NCBI GenBank assembly: GCA_963762965.1
Contig: CAVXME010000001.1
Span: forward strand, 2,852,001-2,916,000
Direction of reading: 5' to 3'
Length of the DNA stretch: 64,000 bases
DNA from: DATBAX01 sp963762965
GTDB taxonomy: Bacteria > Acidobacteriota > Terriglobia > Terriglobales > Acidobacteriaceae
Below the pieces are notes generated by a model, which was given only the letters and a program-made list of their open reading frames with translations, ran no database searches and was not told the origin of the DNA. A program made the translations under genes and the position numbers. How positions within the stretch are numbered: position 1 is the stretch's first letter; each line of letters begins with the position of its first letter. Positions 49,888 through 58,806 of the stretch are shown here, one piece after another.

Positions 49888-50208
49888 ATGGAACTCCGCC
49901 GCTATCTCACCGGATCAGGTAGAGATGTTTTCGGGGAGTGGCTGGCGGGATTGAAAGACGCGCGTGCCCAGGCGAAGATCGTGGCCCGGATTGATCGGCT
50001 GTCATTGGGAAACTTCGGCGATTGCAAAGCCCTACGCGGCGGTTTGTTTGAGCTGCGGATCGACTGGGGGCCCGGTTATCGGGTTTATTACGCGCTGGTG
50101 GGCAAAACTTGCGTCTTGCTGCTTTGTGGCGGAGATAAACGCAAACAGTCAGCCGACATTAAACGCGCGCAGGAATATCTCAAAGACTACCGGGAAAGGA
50201 CACTATGA
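49888..50208 (+). CDS. RelE/HigB-superfamily toxin of a toxin-antitoxin pair
   Basis: 106 residues. The pattern FGEWLAGLKDARAQAKIVAR, then LRGGLFELRIDWGPGYRVYY, and LLCGGDKRKQSADIKRAQEY matches the 'addiction module killer protein' group of the RelE/HigB fold. These are mRNA interferases with a basic active site. The start is uncertain: ATG at 49888 or GTG at 49879. The toxin-before-antitoxin order is HigBA-like. It overlaps the antitoxin by 4 nt. Confidence 0.85.
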   Translation: MELRRYLTGSGRDVFGEWLAGLKDARAQAKIVARIDRLSLGNFGDCKALRGGLFELRIDWGPGYRVYYALVGKTCVLLLCGGDKRKQSADIKRAQEYLKDYRERTL

Positions 50209-50510
50209 AACGCAAGGCAAGCATATCCCACGACGAAGCTACCATTCGTGAACTGCGCGACAATCCTGAGTTCGCTGCCGAATACCTTCGCGCCGCCTTG
50301 GAAGATGACGACGAACCCAGCGTTCTCCTGATCGCCCTGCGTCGCATCGCGGAAGCGCGCGGCGGCATCGCCAAGGTAGCCAAAGCCGCCGGCATTGAGC
50401 GCGAGAGCCTGTACCGCGCATTATCGGTTCGCGGGAACCCTCGGCTTTCTACACTGGTTGCCGTGACCAAGGCGGTGGGGTTGAAGCTCACGGTGGAAAC
50501 GGCACAGTAG
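50205..50510 (+). CDS. HigA-type antitoxin (XRE-like HTH)
   Basis: 101 residues. N-terminal acidic segment (about 1-45, ending DDDEPS), then an HTH: GGIAKVAKAAGIERESLYRA (about 55-74) and LSTLVAVTKAVGLKLTV (about 80-96). This is the probable addiction-module antitoxin group paired with the upstream killer protein. It probably represses the pair by binding the palindrome at 49859. Confidence 0.86.
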   Translation: MKRKASISHDEATIRELRDNPEFAAEYLRAALEDDDEPSVLLIALRRIAEARGGIAKVAKAAGIERESLYRALSVRGNPRLSTLVAVTKAVGLKLTVETAQ

Positions 50511-50539
50511 CGAAAAAGCCATAGATCCCTTACCCGTGC

Positions 50540-50920
50540 TCACCAAGCTCCCGTGGAGGACAGCAACAGCGATACTTTTCCATCTTCGTTGAGCCACGAG
50601 TAAACTCCTGGATCATCCGATTCAAGGAAGGGTTGGAGCAGGCCAGCGATGTCAGCCCATCTGTCTCCGCTCAGAACGCATTCGAAACTTGAATGACCAG
50701 TCTGGAGAATGCCAAGGTCGCGTTGTCCCAGACATAATTCCATCTTACAACCAGCTAACGGCTCGATCCACGGCTGCTCGTCCAAAGATGCGTTTGCTTT
50801 TGCACCGACAGCGAGAGAGTTGACGAGATCCCCGAAACGAACGATCGCGGACTTGTCGAATACGTAACGCCGAATCAGAGGACAGTCCGGTGAGCCGTCG
50901 GCGAGAAATTCGAGCTTCAT
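50540..50920 (-). CDS. Hypothetical protein
   Basis: 126 residues with two or three cysteines and no recognised domain. The start ATG is 10 nt downstream of the RNase J stop. It may be co-transcribed with RNase J. Beyond a soluble globular composition nothing can be said. Confidence 0.5.
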   Translation of the reverse strand: MKLEFLADGSPDCPLIRRYVFDKSAIVRFGDLVNSLAVGAKANASLDEQPWIEPLAGCKMELCLGQRDLGILQTGHSSFECVLSGDRWADIAGLLQPFLESDDPGVYSWLNEDGKVSLLLSSTGAW

Positions 50921-50930
50921 TCGTTCTTCG

Positions 50931-52595
50931 TTAGATTTCCAAAATCACTGGCATGATCAGCGGACGTTTCTGAGTCTGCTTGGAGATGTAGCGCTTGAGG
51001 TCGGTGCGGATCTTTTCTTTGATCACGCCGTAATCGGTTTTTTCTTCGTCGCTGGACTGCTCCAGAGTGTCCATGACGATTTGGCGGGCACCTTCCATCA
51101 GGCCGTTGTCGCCGGGATTGAAGCCGCGAGTCACGATTTCTGGAGCGCTCTCGACGCGACCGGTGAGTTTATTAATCGCGATGATGGGGAGCACGATGCC
51201 GTCTTCGCTGAGGTGGCGGCGGTCTTTCACGATTAAGTCCTCGACCACGTCGGTGCGGGATCCGGAATCGATGCAGACGCGGCCTACATTGACGCGTCCG
51301 GCTTTGCGAGCGCCCTTGTCGTCGAACTCGAGAACGTCGCCGCTTTCGATCAGAATCGCCTGTCCCACCGAGCCCTGCATGGCGCCCGCCATTTCCGCAT
51401 GCAGTTTCAACTGCCGGTATTCGCCGTGGATGGGAATAAAATATCTCGGCTTCACCAGATTAATAATCAGCTTCAACTCTTCCTGGCTGGCATGTCCGCT
51501 GACGTGGATGGGCGGGAAGGATCCATCGTCATAAATGACGTGCGCCTGACGCCGGAAGAGGTGATCGATCATGCGATAGATGCCTTTTTCGTTGCCCGGA
51601 ATGATGCGCGAGGAGAGTACGACGGTGTCGCCTTTTTCTATCTTGGCGTGTTTGTGGTTGTCCACTGCCGCGCGTGACAGCGCGGACATGGGTTCGCCCT
51701 GCGTACCGCTGATCAGCACGCAGACTTTTTCCGGCGGATAGTTTTTCATCTCACCGGGATGAATCAGCAGTCCTTCAGGAATTTCGATGTAGCCCAAATC
51801 TTCGGCGATTTCCGCTGAGTTGTTCATGGAGCGGCCGAGAAACGCAATCTTGCGCCCGTGCTCCCATGCCATCTCGACTGCGAGTTTTATGCGATGAATG
51901 GAAGAAGAAAAGCACGAAATAAACAGCCGCCGCTTGGTATGCACGAAAACTTCATCAAACTTGCGATGTACGGCACGTTCGCTGGGCGTGTATCCCTTGC
52001 GCTCGACGTTGGTCGAATCCTGGAACAACGCGAGCACTCCCTCTTTGCCGTATTCGGCAAAGGCATGCAGATCGAAAAGTTTGTTGTCGGTGGGCGTAGG
52101 ATCGACTTTGAAATCACCGGTGTGAATGATCACACCCAGCGGCGTGTGCACGGCCAGTGCTACGCAATCCACCAAACTATGAGTGACCTGAATGGGATGA
52201 ATGGTGAAAGGGCCAAGCTTGAAGCGTTCTCCCGCACGGATTTCGTGCAGAACGGCATCTTCGAGCAGGCCGTGTTCCTCCAGCTTGTCTTCGACGTACG
52301 CAAGCGTGAACTCGGTGCCATAAACCGGCACATTCAATTCCGAGAGGACAAAAGGCAAGGCCCCGATGTGATCTTCGTGGCCGTGAGTGAGAACGATGCC
52401 CCGCACCTTGCTGCGGTTCTCGATCAGGTAGGAAATATCGGGGACGACAATGTCGACGCCGAGGAGTTCGGCTTCGGGGAACATGAGACCGGCGTCAATG
52501 ACGATAATGTCATCATTCCAGCGGACGGCCATGCAGTTCATTCCGAATTCGCCCAGGCCGCCCAGGGGCACTACGTGCAATTTTCCAGTTGGCAT
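50931..52595 (-). CDS. rnj: Ribonuclease J
   Basis: A 554-residue metallo-beta-lactamase/beta-CASP nuclease with both 5' exo- and endonuclease activity for mRNA decay and rRNA maturation. LTHGHEDHIGALPFVL (about 74-89) is the H-x-H-x-D-H zinc motif. HVSGHASQEELKLIINLVKP and IPIHGEYRQLKLHAEMA are the beta-CASP and C-terminal signatures. I chose the ATG at 52595 (MPTGKLHVVPLGGLGEFGMN). The longer frame to 52727 adds non-conserved residues. It is divergent from EcsC. Confidence 0.93.
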   Translation of the reverse strand: MPTGKLHVVPLGGLGEFGMNCMAVRWNDDIIVIDAGLMFPEAELLGVDIVVPDISYLIENRSKVRGIVLTHGHEDHIGALPFVLSELNVPVYGTEFTLAYVEDKLEEHGLLEDAVLHEIRAGERFKLGPFTIHPIQVTHSLVDCVALAVHTPLGVIIHTGDFKVDPTPTDNKLFDLHAFAEYGKEGVLALFQDSTNVERKGYTPSERAVHRKFDEVFVHTKRRLFISCFSSSIHRIKLAVEMAWEHGRKIAFLGRSMNNSAEIAEDLGYIEIPEGLLIHPGEMKNYPPEKVCVLISGTQGEPMSALSRAAVDNHKHAKIEKGDTVVLSSRIIPGNEKGIYRMIDHLFRRQAHVIYDDGSFPPIHVSGHASQEELKLIINLVKPRYFIPIHGEYRQLKLHAEMAGAMQGSVGQAILIESGDVLEFDDKGARKAGRVNVGRVCIDSGSRTDVVEDLIVKDRRHLSEDGIVLPIIAINKLTGRVESAPEIVTRGFNPGDNGLMEGARQIVMDTLEQSSDEEKTDYGVIKEKIRTDLKRYISKQTQKRPLIMPVILEI

Positions 52596-52715
52596 TGAAG
52601 TACTGATGCTAGCACAGGAAGGCCGCTGAGCATGCATCCCGCTGCGGTCATGCAACGTGCCAAACCCTGAAATGAAACTGGCCTTTGCCGCTTTGATGGC
52701 GTAACTTCTAAAGAG

Positions 52716-53417
52716 ATGGCGGAGCAACTATCCAAATCGTGGTTTCGGCGGCGCGTAGAAACTGGCCTGCGCCGAGGCTTTCAGCACGCCTACGAAACGG
52801 TGCGGGTCGATCCGTCGAAGTTTCTTCTTCAGCTGCGTTCCGCCTATGGATTGCCTGTTGGCAGCTTTCAAGGGCTGTACTCGGTGGACATACGTGTCCT
52901 CGATCAGGTTGCGGAAAAAATAGTTCGTGGCGGCATGAAAATCGCGGCGGTCGAGGGAGCAGGTTTCGGGTTGGGCGGCGTGATCACGATTGTCCCCGAC
53001 CTTGGAATTCTCGCAGGCATCACGTTGCGGACCATCCAGAAGCTCAGCTTGCTTTATGGTTTCGAGTTCAACACCGATGACGAAACTGCCGAGCTTTGGA
53101 TTGCTGCCGCCACTGCCGCTGGCGTGGACATCAGCCGCGAAATGGTGGAGAAAGAAGTCATCAACAAATTTGTCCCGCGCGTGATCCAGAGAATCGCGGT
53201 GAAGGCCAGCACCGAAGTCGTGGAGAAGTGGGCGGGACGGGTGATTCCGCTGGTCAGCTCAGTGATCGGCGCGGGATTAAACTATTATTTCGTCCGCGCT
53301 TGGGGGAAGCGGGCTGGATCGCATTTTCGGCAGCGGCATCTGGAAATGCGTGGCAAGATATTGGCGGCACAGAATCGAGTGATTGATGCCGCGCCGATTG
53401 CGCGACTGACATCTTGA
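52716..53417 (+). CDS. EcsC family protein
   Basis: 233 residues. Central Gly/Ala-rich helices (about 70-115; AVEGAGFGLGGVITIVPDLG) and the alpha-helical C-terminus match EcsC. EcsC-type proteins are found with or near transporters and are poorly characterised. The N-terminus is basic (SKSWFRRRVETGLRRG). A 7-nt-period repeat follows the stop codon. Confidence 0.78.
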   Translation: MAEQLSKSWFRRRVETGLRRGFQHAYETVRVDPSKFLLQLRSAYGLPVGSFQGLYSVDIRVLDQVAEKIVRGGMKIAAVEGAGFGLGGVITIVPDLGILAGITLRTIQKLSLLYGFEFNTDDETAELWIAAATAAGVDISREMVEKEVINKFVPRVIQRIAVKASTEVVEKWAGRVIPLVSSVIGAGLNYYFVRAWGKRAGSHFRQRHLEMRGKILAAQNRVIDAAPIARLTS

Positions 53418-53421
53418 AAGA

Positions 53422-53447
53422 AGCTTCTAGCTACTAGCTTCTAGCTT
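53422..53447. repeat. 7-nt-period degenerate repeat, locus 2
   Basis: Heptamers agcttct, agctact and agcttct, then agctt, immediately after the EcsC stop codon. The AG-N-T-NNN form is shared with locus 1 (2580) and locus 3 (54321). Confidence 0.7.
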
Positions 53448-53462
53448 AAACTCCGATTTGAT

Positions 53463-54296
53463 TTAACGCAGCCATTCTTCCAGTTCCGTTCCTTGATCGG
53501 TCTTTTCGTCGCGATACTTTACGATTACCGGCGTATACAGCGACAGATTCCATTCTTCGCCCTTTCCCTTTTTCACTGCGCGCGAGCCGGGAACGACCAC
53601 TGCATTCTCTGGAACTTCAAGCGCGTGATCTTCGGTGGCGCGATACACTTCGCCGCGTACCAGGTCGTAGAGTGGAGTCGAACGGGTGAGGATTGTGCCG
53701 GCTCCGAGCACTGCTCGCGTCTTCACCAGCGTTCCTTCATAAACGCCGCAGTTTCCGCCTACCAGAACATCGTCTTCAATCACCACCGGGGACGCGTTGA
53801 TCGGCTCCAGCACACCACCAATTTGTGCCGCCGCACTGAGATGCACCCGCTTGCCGATTTGCGCGCAGGAACCCACCAGAGCATGGGAATCGACCATGGT
53901 GCCTTCGTCCACGTAGGCACCGACGTTGATAAACATTGGCGGCATGCAAATCACCGTGGGCGCGACATAGGCTCCCAGTCGCACCGACGACCCTCCAGGC
54001 ACGATGCGTACGCGATCGCGGACAGTGAAGCGGCGGGCAGGGAAGGTGTCTTTATCGACGAAGGAGAGGCTGGTGTCCTGTGCGCTCTCGCTGAGTTCGC
54101 CCAGGCGGAAGCCCAGCAGGATACCTTGCTTCACCCAAATATTGACGATCCAGCGTCCATTGATTTTTTCGGCGGCGCGAATTTTGCCCTGGGTGAGTTC
54201 GTCGCGGAAGTCCATGAAGATCTGGCGCGCGTCCGGATTGCGTTCCACTTCGCCAAGCGAGGCTAGGCGTTCAATCGAAGCTTTGAGAGATTGCAT
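53463..54296 (-). CDS. dapD: Tetrahydrodipicolinate N-succinyltransferase
   Basis: 277 residues. A hexapeptide-repeat (left-handed beta-helix) acyltransferase that succinylates tetrahydrodipicolinate in the lysine/diaminopimelate pathway. Helical N-terminus (about 1-100), then PRRFTVRDRVRIVPGGSSVR-type repeats with GAYVAPTVICMPPMFINVGA and GVLEPINASPVVIEDDVLVG (about 105-215). I chose the ATG at 54296; a TTG at 54305 is possible. It is the last gene of the minus-strand dap group, after a 105-nt gap that holds a giant hairpin. Confidence 0.93.
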   Translation of the reverse strand: MQSLKASIERLASLGEVERNPDARQIFMDFRDELTQGKIRAAEKINGRWIVNIWVKQGILLGFRLGELSESAQDTSLSFVDKDTFPARRFTVRDRVRIVPGGSSVRLGAYVAPTVICMPPMFINVGAYVDEGTMVDSHALVGSCAQIGKRVHLSAAAQIGGVLEPINASPVVIEDDVLVGGNCGVYEGTLVKTRAVLGAGTILTRSTPLYDLVRGEVYRATEDHALEVPENAVVVPGSRAVKKGKGEEWNLSLYTPVIVKYRDEKTDQGTELEEWLR

Positions 54297-54315
54297 GAGT
54301 GGCAAGTATAGAGGA

Positions 54316-54403
54316 ATTTCAGATTGTAGATTTTAGATTGCAGATTTGAAAACCTCGGATTACGGGTTCTTCAATCTGCGATCTAAAATCTACAATCTGA
54401 AAT
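54316..54403. repeat. Giant hairpin built of 7-nt-period repeats (locus 3)
   Basis: Left arm 54316-54354 and right arm 54365-54403 pair almost perfectly over about 38 bp with a 10-nt loop. The left arm is a run of heptamers agattgt, agatttt, agattgc and agatttg (54321-54348); the right arm is its reverse complement. It lies between dapA and dapD. Confidence 0.85.
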
Positions 54404-54409
54404 CTTCTG

Positions 54410-55531
54410 TCAAATGCATTTGCATTCGCTGCGGATCAAGACGTTTTGCATGCCATGCGAGGTCTCCCGCGCATCGCTGAGGGTTGAGTACGGGCCATGC
54501 CAGCGCGCGTGGTTGGGATCGTGGCCAGCGGGGCGTCCCTTGCCGTGGTTGCATTGTCCGCAAGTGGAACGATGCAGAACAATTTTGTGCGGCCCGGCGA
54601 GCCAGTTCTCGTATACGTAAAAACTCGCCGGTTCGTGGGTAGCGGGCTTGGCGATGAGTCCGGCGTCGGCTGCGATCTTCTGCAGCTTCGAACGTGTATC
54701 GCGACGCATGGGTAACAGCGGCAGCCGGTAGACTTCCTCAATTTTCCCCATCATTGCCAAAACAGCCTTGACCGGGAGCGGGCTGGATTCAATGAAATTC
54801 GCCTGCATGAGGGGCAGAAATTTGCGCATGACTTGGCGGGCTGCATCCCAATCGTCGTTCATGGCCGACCGGATCATGCCCGACATCTCTGCTGGAATTT
54901 CGTTCGAAGCAACCGAAATCAGTCCCACGCCGCCCAGCGCAATCACGGGTAAAGTAACGGCATCGTCGCCGGACAAAACCGTAAAGTGTTCCGGCACCAG
55001 ATTGCACACTTCGGCGATCTGATTCATGATGCCGCTGGCTTCTTTTACCCCGGTAATGTTGGGAATTTCCGTCAATCTCGCGAGCGTTGCCGGCTCCAGA
55101 TTCGCGCCGGTGCGGCCGGGGACGTTGTAAAGAATGATTGGCTTATCGATGGCCTCAGCGATCGCGCGAAAGTGCTGGTACTGGCCTTCCTGCGTGGGTT
55201 TGTTGTAATACGGACTGGCGGTGAGGATGAAATCCACTCCGGGCCGTGCCGCCACTTCTTTGGCTTTTGCGACGGCCTCGCGCGTGGAGTTGGAAGTCGC
55301 CCCCGCTACGATGGGGACGCGTCCCGCCACGACTTCAATGGTGATATCGATCACCTGAAGCCACTCGTCGTGCGAAAGCGTGGGAGTCTCACCGGTAGTG
55401 CCGCAGGGAACAAGAAAATCAATGCCGGATTCCACCTGCCACGCGACCAGATTGCGCAGGGCGGTCTCGTCGATCGAGCCGTCCTGACGGAAGGGAGTGA
55501 CTAACGCCGTACCGCATCCACGGAGTTGCAT
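54410..55531 (-). CDS. dapA: 4-hydroxy-tetrahydrodipicolinate synthase with C-terminal Cys/His extension
   Basis: 373 residues. The TIM-barrel core (1-about 295) has GTTGETPTLSHDEW, Tyr135 in ILYNVPGRTG and the Schiff-base Lys163 in GVKEASG. It condenses pyruvate with aspartate semialdehyde. Normal DapA ends near residue 295. Here about 75 residues follow in the same frame: FYVYENWLAGPHKIVLHRST, then C324-x2-C327, a Gly/His-rich loop, RWHGPYSTLSDA, and C370-x-C372. This looks like a small zinc-binding domain that I recall as a stand-alone protein in other bacteria. Its role in a DapA is unknown. Confidence 0.93.
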   Translation of the reverse strand: MQLRGCGTALVTPFRQDGSIDETALRNLVAWQVESGIDFLVPCGTTGETPTLSHDEWLQVIDITIEVVAGRVPIVAGATSNSTREAVAKAKEVAARPGVDFILTASPYYNKPTQEGQYQHFRAIAEAIDKPIILYNVPGRTGANLEPATLARLTEIPNITGVKEASGIMNQIAEVCNLVPEHFTVLSGDDAVTLPVIALGGVGLISVASNEIPAEMSGMIRSAMNDDWDAARQVMRKFLPLMQANFIESSPLPVKAVLAMMGKIEEVYRLPLLPMRRDTRSKLQKIAADAGLIAKPATHEPASFYVYENWLAGPHKIVLHRSTCGQCNHGKGRPAGHDPNHARWHGPYSTLSDARETSHGMQNVLIRSECKCI

Positions 55532-55590
55532 ACCACTAAGATAACGCTAATCGGCGGGTGTGCAAAACGAACCTTTTGGAGAGAAACGGC

Positions 55591-56271
55591 TTACAGCTCC
55601 CGCCAGACATCCTTGAAGTCGAAAAATCCCTTTTTGCCGCACAGCCACTCCGCCGCTCGGACGGCGCCTTCGGCGAACCCGCGGCGGGATTTTGCGTCGT
55701 GGCACAGATAGATCCTGTCGTGGGAGGAATTCAGAATGAGCTCGTGCATGCCGACGACGTCGCCTTCGCGGAACGAGGTGATTTCTAACTCGGTCCCGGA
55801 AGCGTCTCTGACAATTTTCTGCAAAGCAGCTGCGGTTCCTGAGGGGGCATCTTTCTTTTGGGCGTGATGACGCTCGAAAATCTGTCCGGAATATTGGTGT
55901 TGCAGCGCGGCGGCGGAGGTGCGGGCGACGTCGTAAAACAGATTTACACCAATCGAGAAATTCGCTCCGTGCAAGAACCCGACCCCGTTCCCATCTACGA
56001 GTTGCCGGATTCTTGGCAGCTCGCCATGCCATCCGGTCGTGCCTACTACCATGTTCTTGCGAGCGCCGACGCAGGCCTCAATATGTTCGATGACGGTATG
56101 CGGTGTGGTGAAATCCACGACCACATCGACACCGTTGAGTTTCTCTTCGGTCAATGCGGAGGCATGAGGATTGTCCGCCGAGCGCAGGTTGTCCACGCTG
56201 TGGCCATGCTCACGGGCGACCTCGGCTACCAAAGAACCGGTCTTCCCGCTGCCTAATAAAAGAATATTCAT
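55591..56271 (-). CDS. dapB: 4-hydroxy-tetrahydrodipicolinate reductase
   Basis: 226 residues, somewhat short for the family (about 240-270). The Rossmann start MNILLLGSGKTGSLVAEVA is followed by VDFTTPHTVIEH (about 52-63), VGTTGW, and the catalytic signature ERHHAQKKDAPSGTA (about 133-147). It reduces dihydrodipicolinate-level intermediates with NAD(P)H. It starts 8 nt downstream of lysC, in the same operon order. Confidence 0.93.
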   Translation of the reverse strand: MNILLLGSGKTGSLVAEVAREHGHSVDNLRSADNPHASALTEEKLNGVDVVVDFTTPHTVIEHIEACVGARKNMVVGTTGWHGELPRIRQLVDGNGVGFLHGANFSIGVNLFYDVARTSAAALQHQYSGQIFERHHAQKKDAPSGTAAALQKIVRDASGTELEITSFREGDVVGMHELILNSSHDRIYLCHDAKSRRGFAEGAVRAAEWLCGKKGFFDFKDVWREL

Positions 56272-56279
56272 ATTCCTAC

Positions 56280-57653
56280 CTAGGCGAACACTTCCGGATC
56301 TAAATCCGAAAAGAAGGCTTTATGTAGACGTTGAATCACGCCGGGCACGGCATCTTCCTCGATCACAAACGTCAGATTAATTTCCGATGCGCCTTGCGAG
56401 ATCATCCGTATTTTAACGTCTGCCAGCTCGCCAAACACGCGCGCCGCAATGCCGGGGATTTCACGCAAATTTTCTCCAACCAGGCATACGATTGCTTTCC
56501 GGCCTTCATATTTTACGTCCGCCAGCTTAGCCAGGTCGGCAGCCAGCGCAGGGATGGATTCATTGGAATCCACGGTCAATGAAACGCTGACTTCGGAGGT
56601 GGAGACCACGTCCACTGGAATGTGGTGCCGGTCAAAGGCCTCAAAAATTGACTTCAGGAATCCGTGAGCCAGCAACATGCGGGGAGCAGCCACATCGACG
56701 ATGGTGATGCGTTTTTTGGCCGCGATCGCTTTGAAAAAGTTACGGCTATGCGCTCCACGAGCGGTGATGCGGGTGCCTTCGCAAGTAGGATTTCGCGAGT
56801 TCAGAATGTATACAGGAATATTTTTCTGAATTGCGGGCAGAACCGTCGCCGGATGAAGCACCTTTGCTCCGAAATAAGCCAACTCCGCAGCTTCATCAAA
56901 ACTGATGACTTTGATCCGTCGAGCATCCGGGCAAATATTCGGATCGGTGGTCATCATGCCGTCCACATCGGTCCAGATTTCGATTTTCTCCGCGTCCAGT
57001 CCAGCGCCGACAATCGCCGCTGAGAAATCCGAGCCACCACGGCCAATAGTCGTCGTGACTCCAGTTTTTGTGGCCCCTACAAAACCTCCCATCACCGGTA
57101 CTCGTCCAGCATCCAGCAGCGGCCGCACTACCGCACGCAGCCGCAAGTTGGTTTCTTCGAACAAGGGCGTGGCCCGGGTATGAGAATTGTCGGTTAGGAG
57201 GACTTCTCGGGCATCGACCAGGGCCGACGGAATTCCGTGAGCTGACAGGCAAGCCGTCACCAGCTTTGCCGATAACATTTCGCCGTAAGCCGCCACATGA
57301 TCGGTGGTGCGCAGAGTCAGTTCGCCGACGGCAGCGATGCCTCGCAACAGTTCGTCCAGCGCTTCCAGATCGGCGCCTAAATCACTATGAAATTGGGTGA
57401 AGAGCGCAGTGCCCAGCAGCTCGCCGGCGGTGTTGTAGTGGCGTTCGCGGAGGTCGCGGGAAAGTTCGAGAGCCGTCTTGGAGTCGCCCGATCCAGCCGC
57501 TCGGGCCATCGCCAGCAACTGGTCGGTGACCTTGGCCATGGCACTGACCACGACCACCGGTTTCTGCGCCAGCCGCTCTTTGACTATGCTCGCGACCCGC
57601 TCGATGGCGCGCGTATCTCCCACCGAAGTGCCGCCGAATTTCATGACGATCAT
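56280..57653 (-). CDS. lysC: Aspartate kinase
   Basis: 457 residues. Catalytic domain (about 1-290; KFGGTSVGDTRAIERV, TIGRGGSDFSAAIVGAGL) and two ACT domains (about 300-457), where lysine or threonine may bind. It phosphorylates aspartate as the first step to lysine, methionine and threonine. It is monofunctional with no homoserine dehydrogenase part. It is 55 nt downstream of asd and 8 nt upstream of dapB. Confidence 0.94.
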   Translation of the reverse strand: MIVMKFGGTSVGDTRAIERVASIVKERLAQKPVVVVSAMAKVTDQLLAMARAAGSGDSKTALELSRDLRERHYNTAGELLGTALFTQFHSDLGADLEALDELLRGIAAVGELTLRTTDHVAAYGEMLSAKLVTACLSAHGIPSALVDAREVLLTDNSHTRATPLFEETNLRLRAVVRPLLDAGRVPVMGGFVGATKTGVTTTIGRGGSDFSAAIVGAGLDAEKIEIWTDVDGMMTTDPNICPDARRIKVISFDEAAELAYFGAKVLHPATVLPAIQKNIPVYILNSRNPTCEGTRITARGAHSRNFFKAIAAKKRITIVDVAAPRMLLAHGFLKSIFEAFDRHHIPVDVVSTSEVSVSLTVDSNESIPALAADLAKLADVKYEGRKAIVCLVGENLREIPGIAARVFGELADVKIRMISQGASEINLTFVIEEDAVPGVIQRLHKAFFSDLDPEVFA

Positions 57654-57708
57654 GGGCGCAGCTTCCTCGTATGCGGGTTATCGGTCGCCAACACGCTGTG
57701 GTTCTGAA

Positions 57709-58761
57709 CTAATCGAGATATCCCTGCACTTTGAGCAGTTCCGCATTGAGCAGAGCAGCTCCAGCCGCTCCCCGAATAGTGTTGTGGGAAAGCACGGTAA
57801 ACTTCCAATCCAGCACGCCGCAGGGACGCAGACGTCCTACCGTGGTGGTCATTCCGTGGCCGGATTCCACATCCAGGCGTGGTTGGGGCCGGTCCGCTGA
57901 AGTCACATACTGGATAGGTTTTTCCGGAGCGCTGGGCAGTTTCAGTTCCTGCGGCAAGCTGCTGAATTCATTCCAAGCGGCGATGACTTCCTCGGGCTGT
58001 GTTTTTTTCTTCAACTTCAGGAAAACGGATTCCGTGTGTCCGTCTTCCACCGCGACGCGGTTGCATTGGGCGCTCATGGCAAAATCAGCGGACACTATGC
58101 CTGAACCATCAAGTTTTCCCAGCAATTTGCGCGTTTCCTCTTCCATCTTTTCTTCTTCTTTGGGGATGTAGGGAATCACATTGCCTAAAATATCGAGTGA
58201 TGGCACTCCGGGATATCCCGCGCCGCTCACCGCCTGCATGGTGACAACGTTGATCGTGTCTATCCCAAATTGCTCTTGCAATGGTTTCAGAGCGATCACT
58301 AACCCGATGGCGGAGCAGTTCGGGTTCGTGACGACGAACCCGTTCGACTGCTTGCGCCACGCCTGACACTCCAGCAACTTGACGTGGTCAGGATTGACTT
58401 CGGGAATGACCAGCGGCACATCTTTATGCATCCGCAAGGCGCTCGAATTCGTGATCACCGCGTGTCCCGCCTGCGCGAATTTCGGTTCCATTTCCAGAGC
58501 AATGGCCGTATCCAGCGCAGCAAAAATGACTTTGGGCGCGCCGTCGGGAGTTGCCGAAGAAACCCGCATCGCGGCGATCTTCGAAGGCAGGGGCGTCTTT
58601 AAGCGCCAGCGGGCCGCTTCGCCATACAGCTTGCCCTCCGAACGATCGGAGGCAGCCAGCCACGCCACCTCGAACCAGGGATGATTCTCCAGCAACTGCA
58701 CAAAGCGCTGCCCGACAACACCGGTAGCGCCCAGGATTCCGATTGGGATTTTCGTCTGCAT
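57709..58761 (-). CDS. asd: Aspartate-semialdehyde dehydrogenase
   Basis: 350 residues. Rossmann GILGATGVVGQRFVQLLENH (about 8-27) and the catalytic cysteine in TNPNCSAIGLVIAL (about 146). The C-terminal motif GMTTTVGRLRPCGVLDWKF is seen in the archaeal/fungal-like ASADH branch. It reduces aspartyl phosphate to the semialdehyde. It is the first of the asd-lysC-dapB-dapA-dapD series on the minus strand. Confidence 0.93.
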   Translation of the reverse strand: MQTKIPIGILGATGVVGQRFVQLLENHPWFEVAWLAASDRSEGKLYGEAARWRLKTPLPSKIAAMRVSSATPDGAPKVIFAALDTAIALEMEPKFAQAGHAVITNSSALRMHKDVPLVIPEVNPDHVKLLECQAWRKQSNGFVVTNPNCSAIGLVIALKPLQEQFGIDTINVVTMQAVSGAGYPGVPSLDILGNVIPYIPKEEEKMEEETRKLLGKLDGSGIVSADFAMSAQCNRVAVEDGHTESVFLKLKKKTQPEEVIAAWNEFSSLPQELKLPSAPEKPIQYVTSADRPQPRLDVESGHGMTTTVGRLRPCGVLDWKFTVLSHNTIRGAAGAALLNAELLKVQGYLD

Positions 58762-58806
58762 AAGTCGTATTTAGAATTCTACAACAGCGGTAAAAACGCG
58801 CGAAGG

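Noticed and set aside
53493..54266. 257-codon plus-strand frame opposite dapD
   Set aside because: Antisense shadow of the hexapeptide repeats; His-rich and without a start signal.
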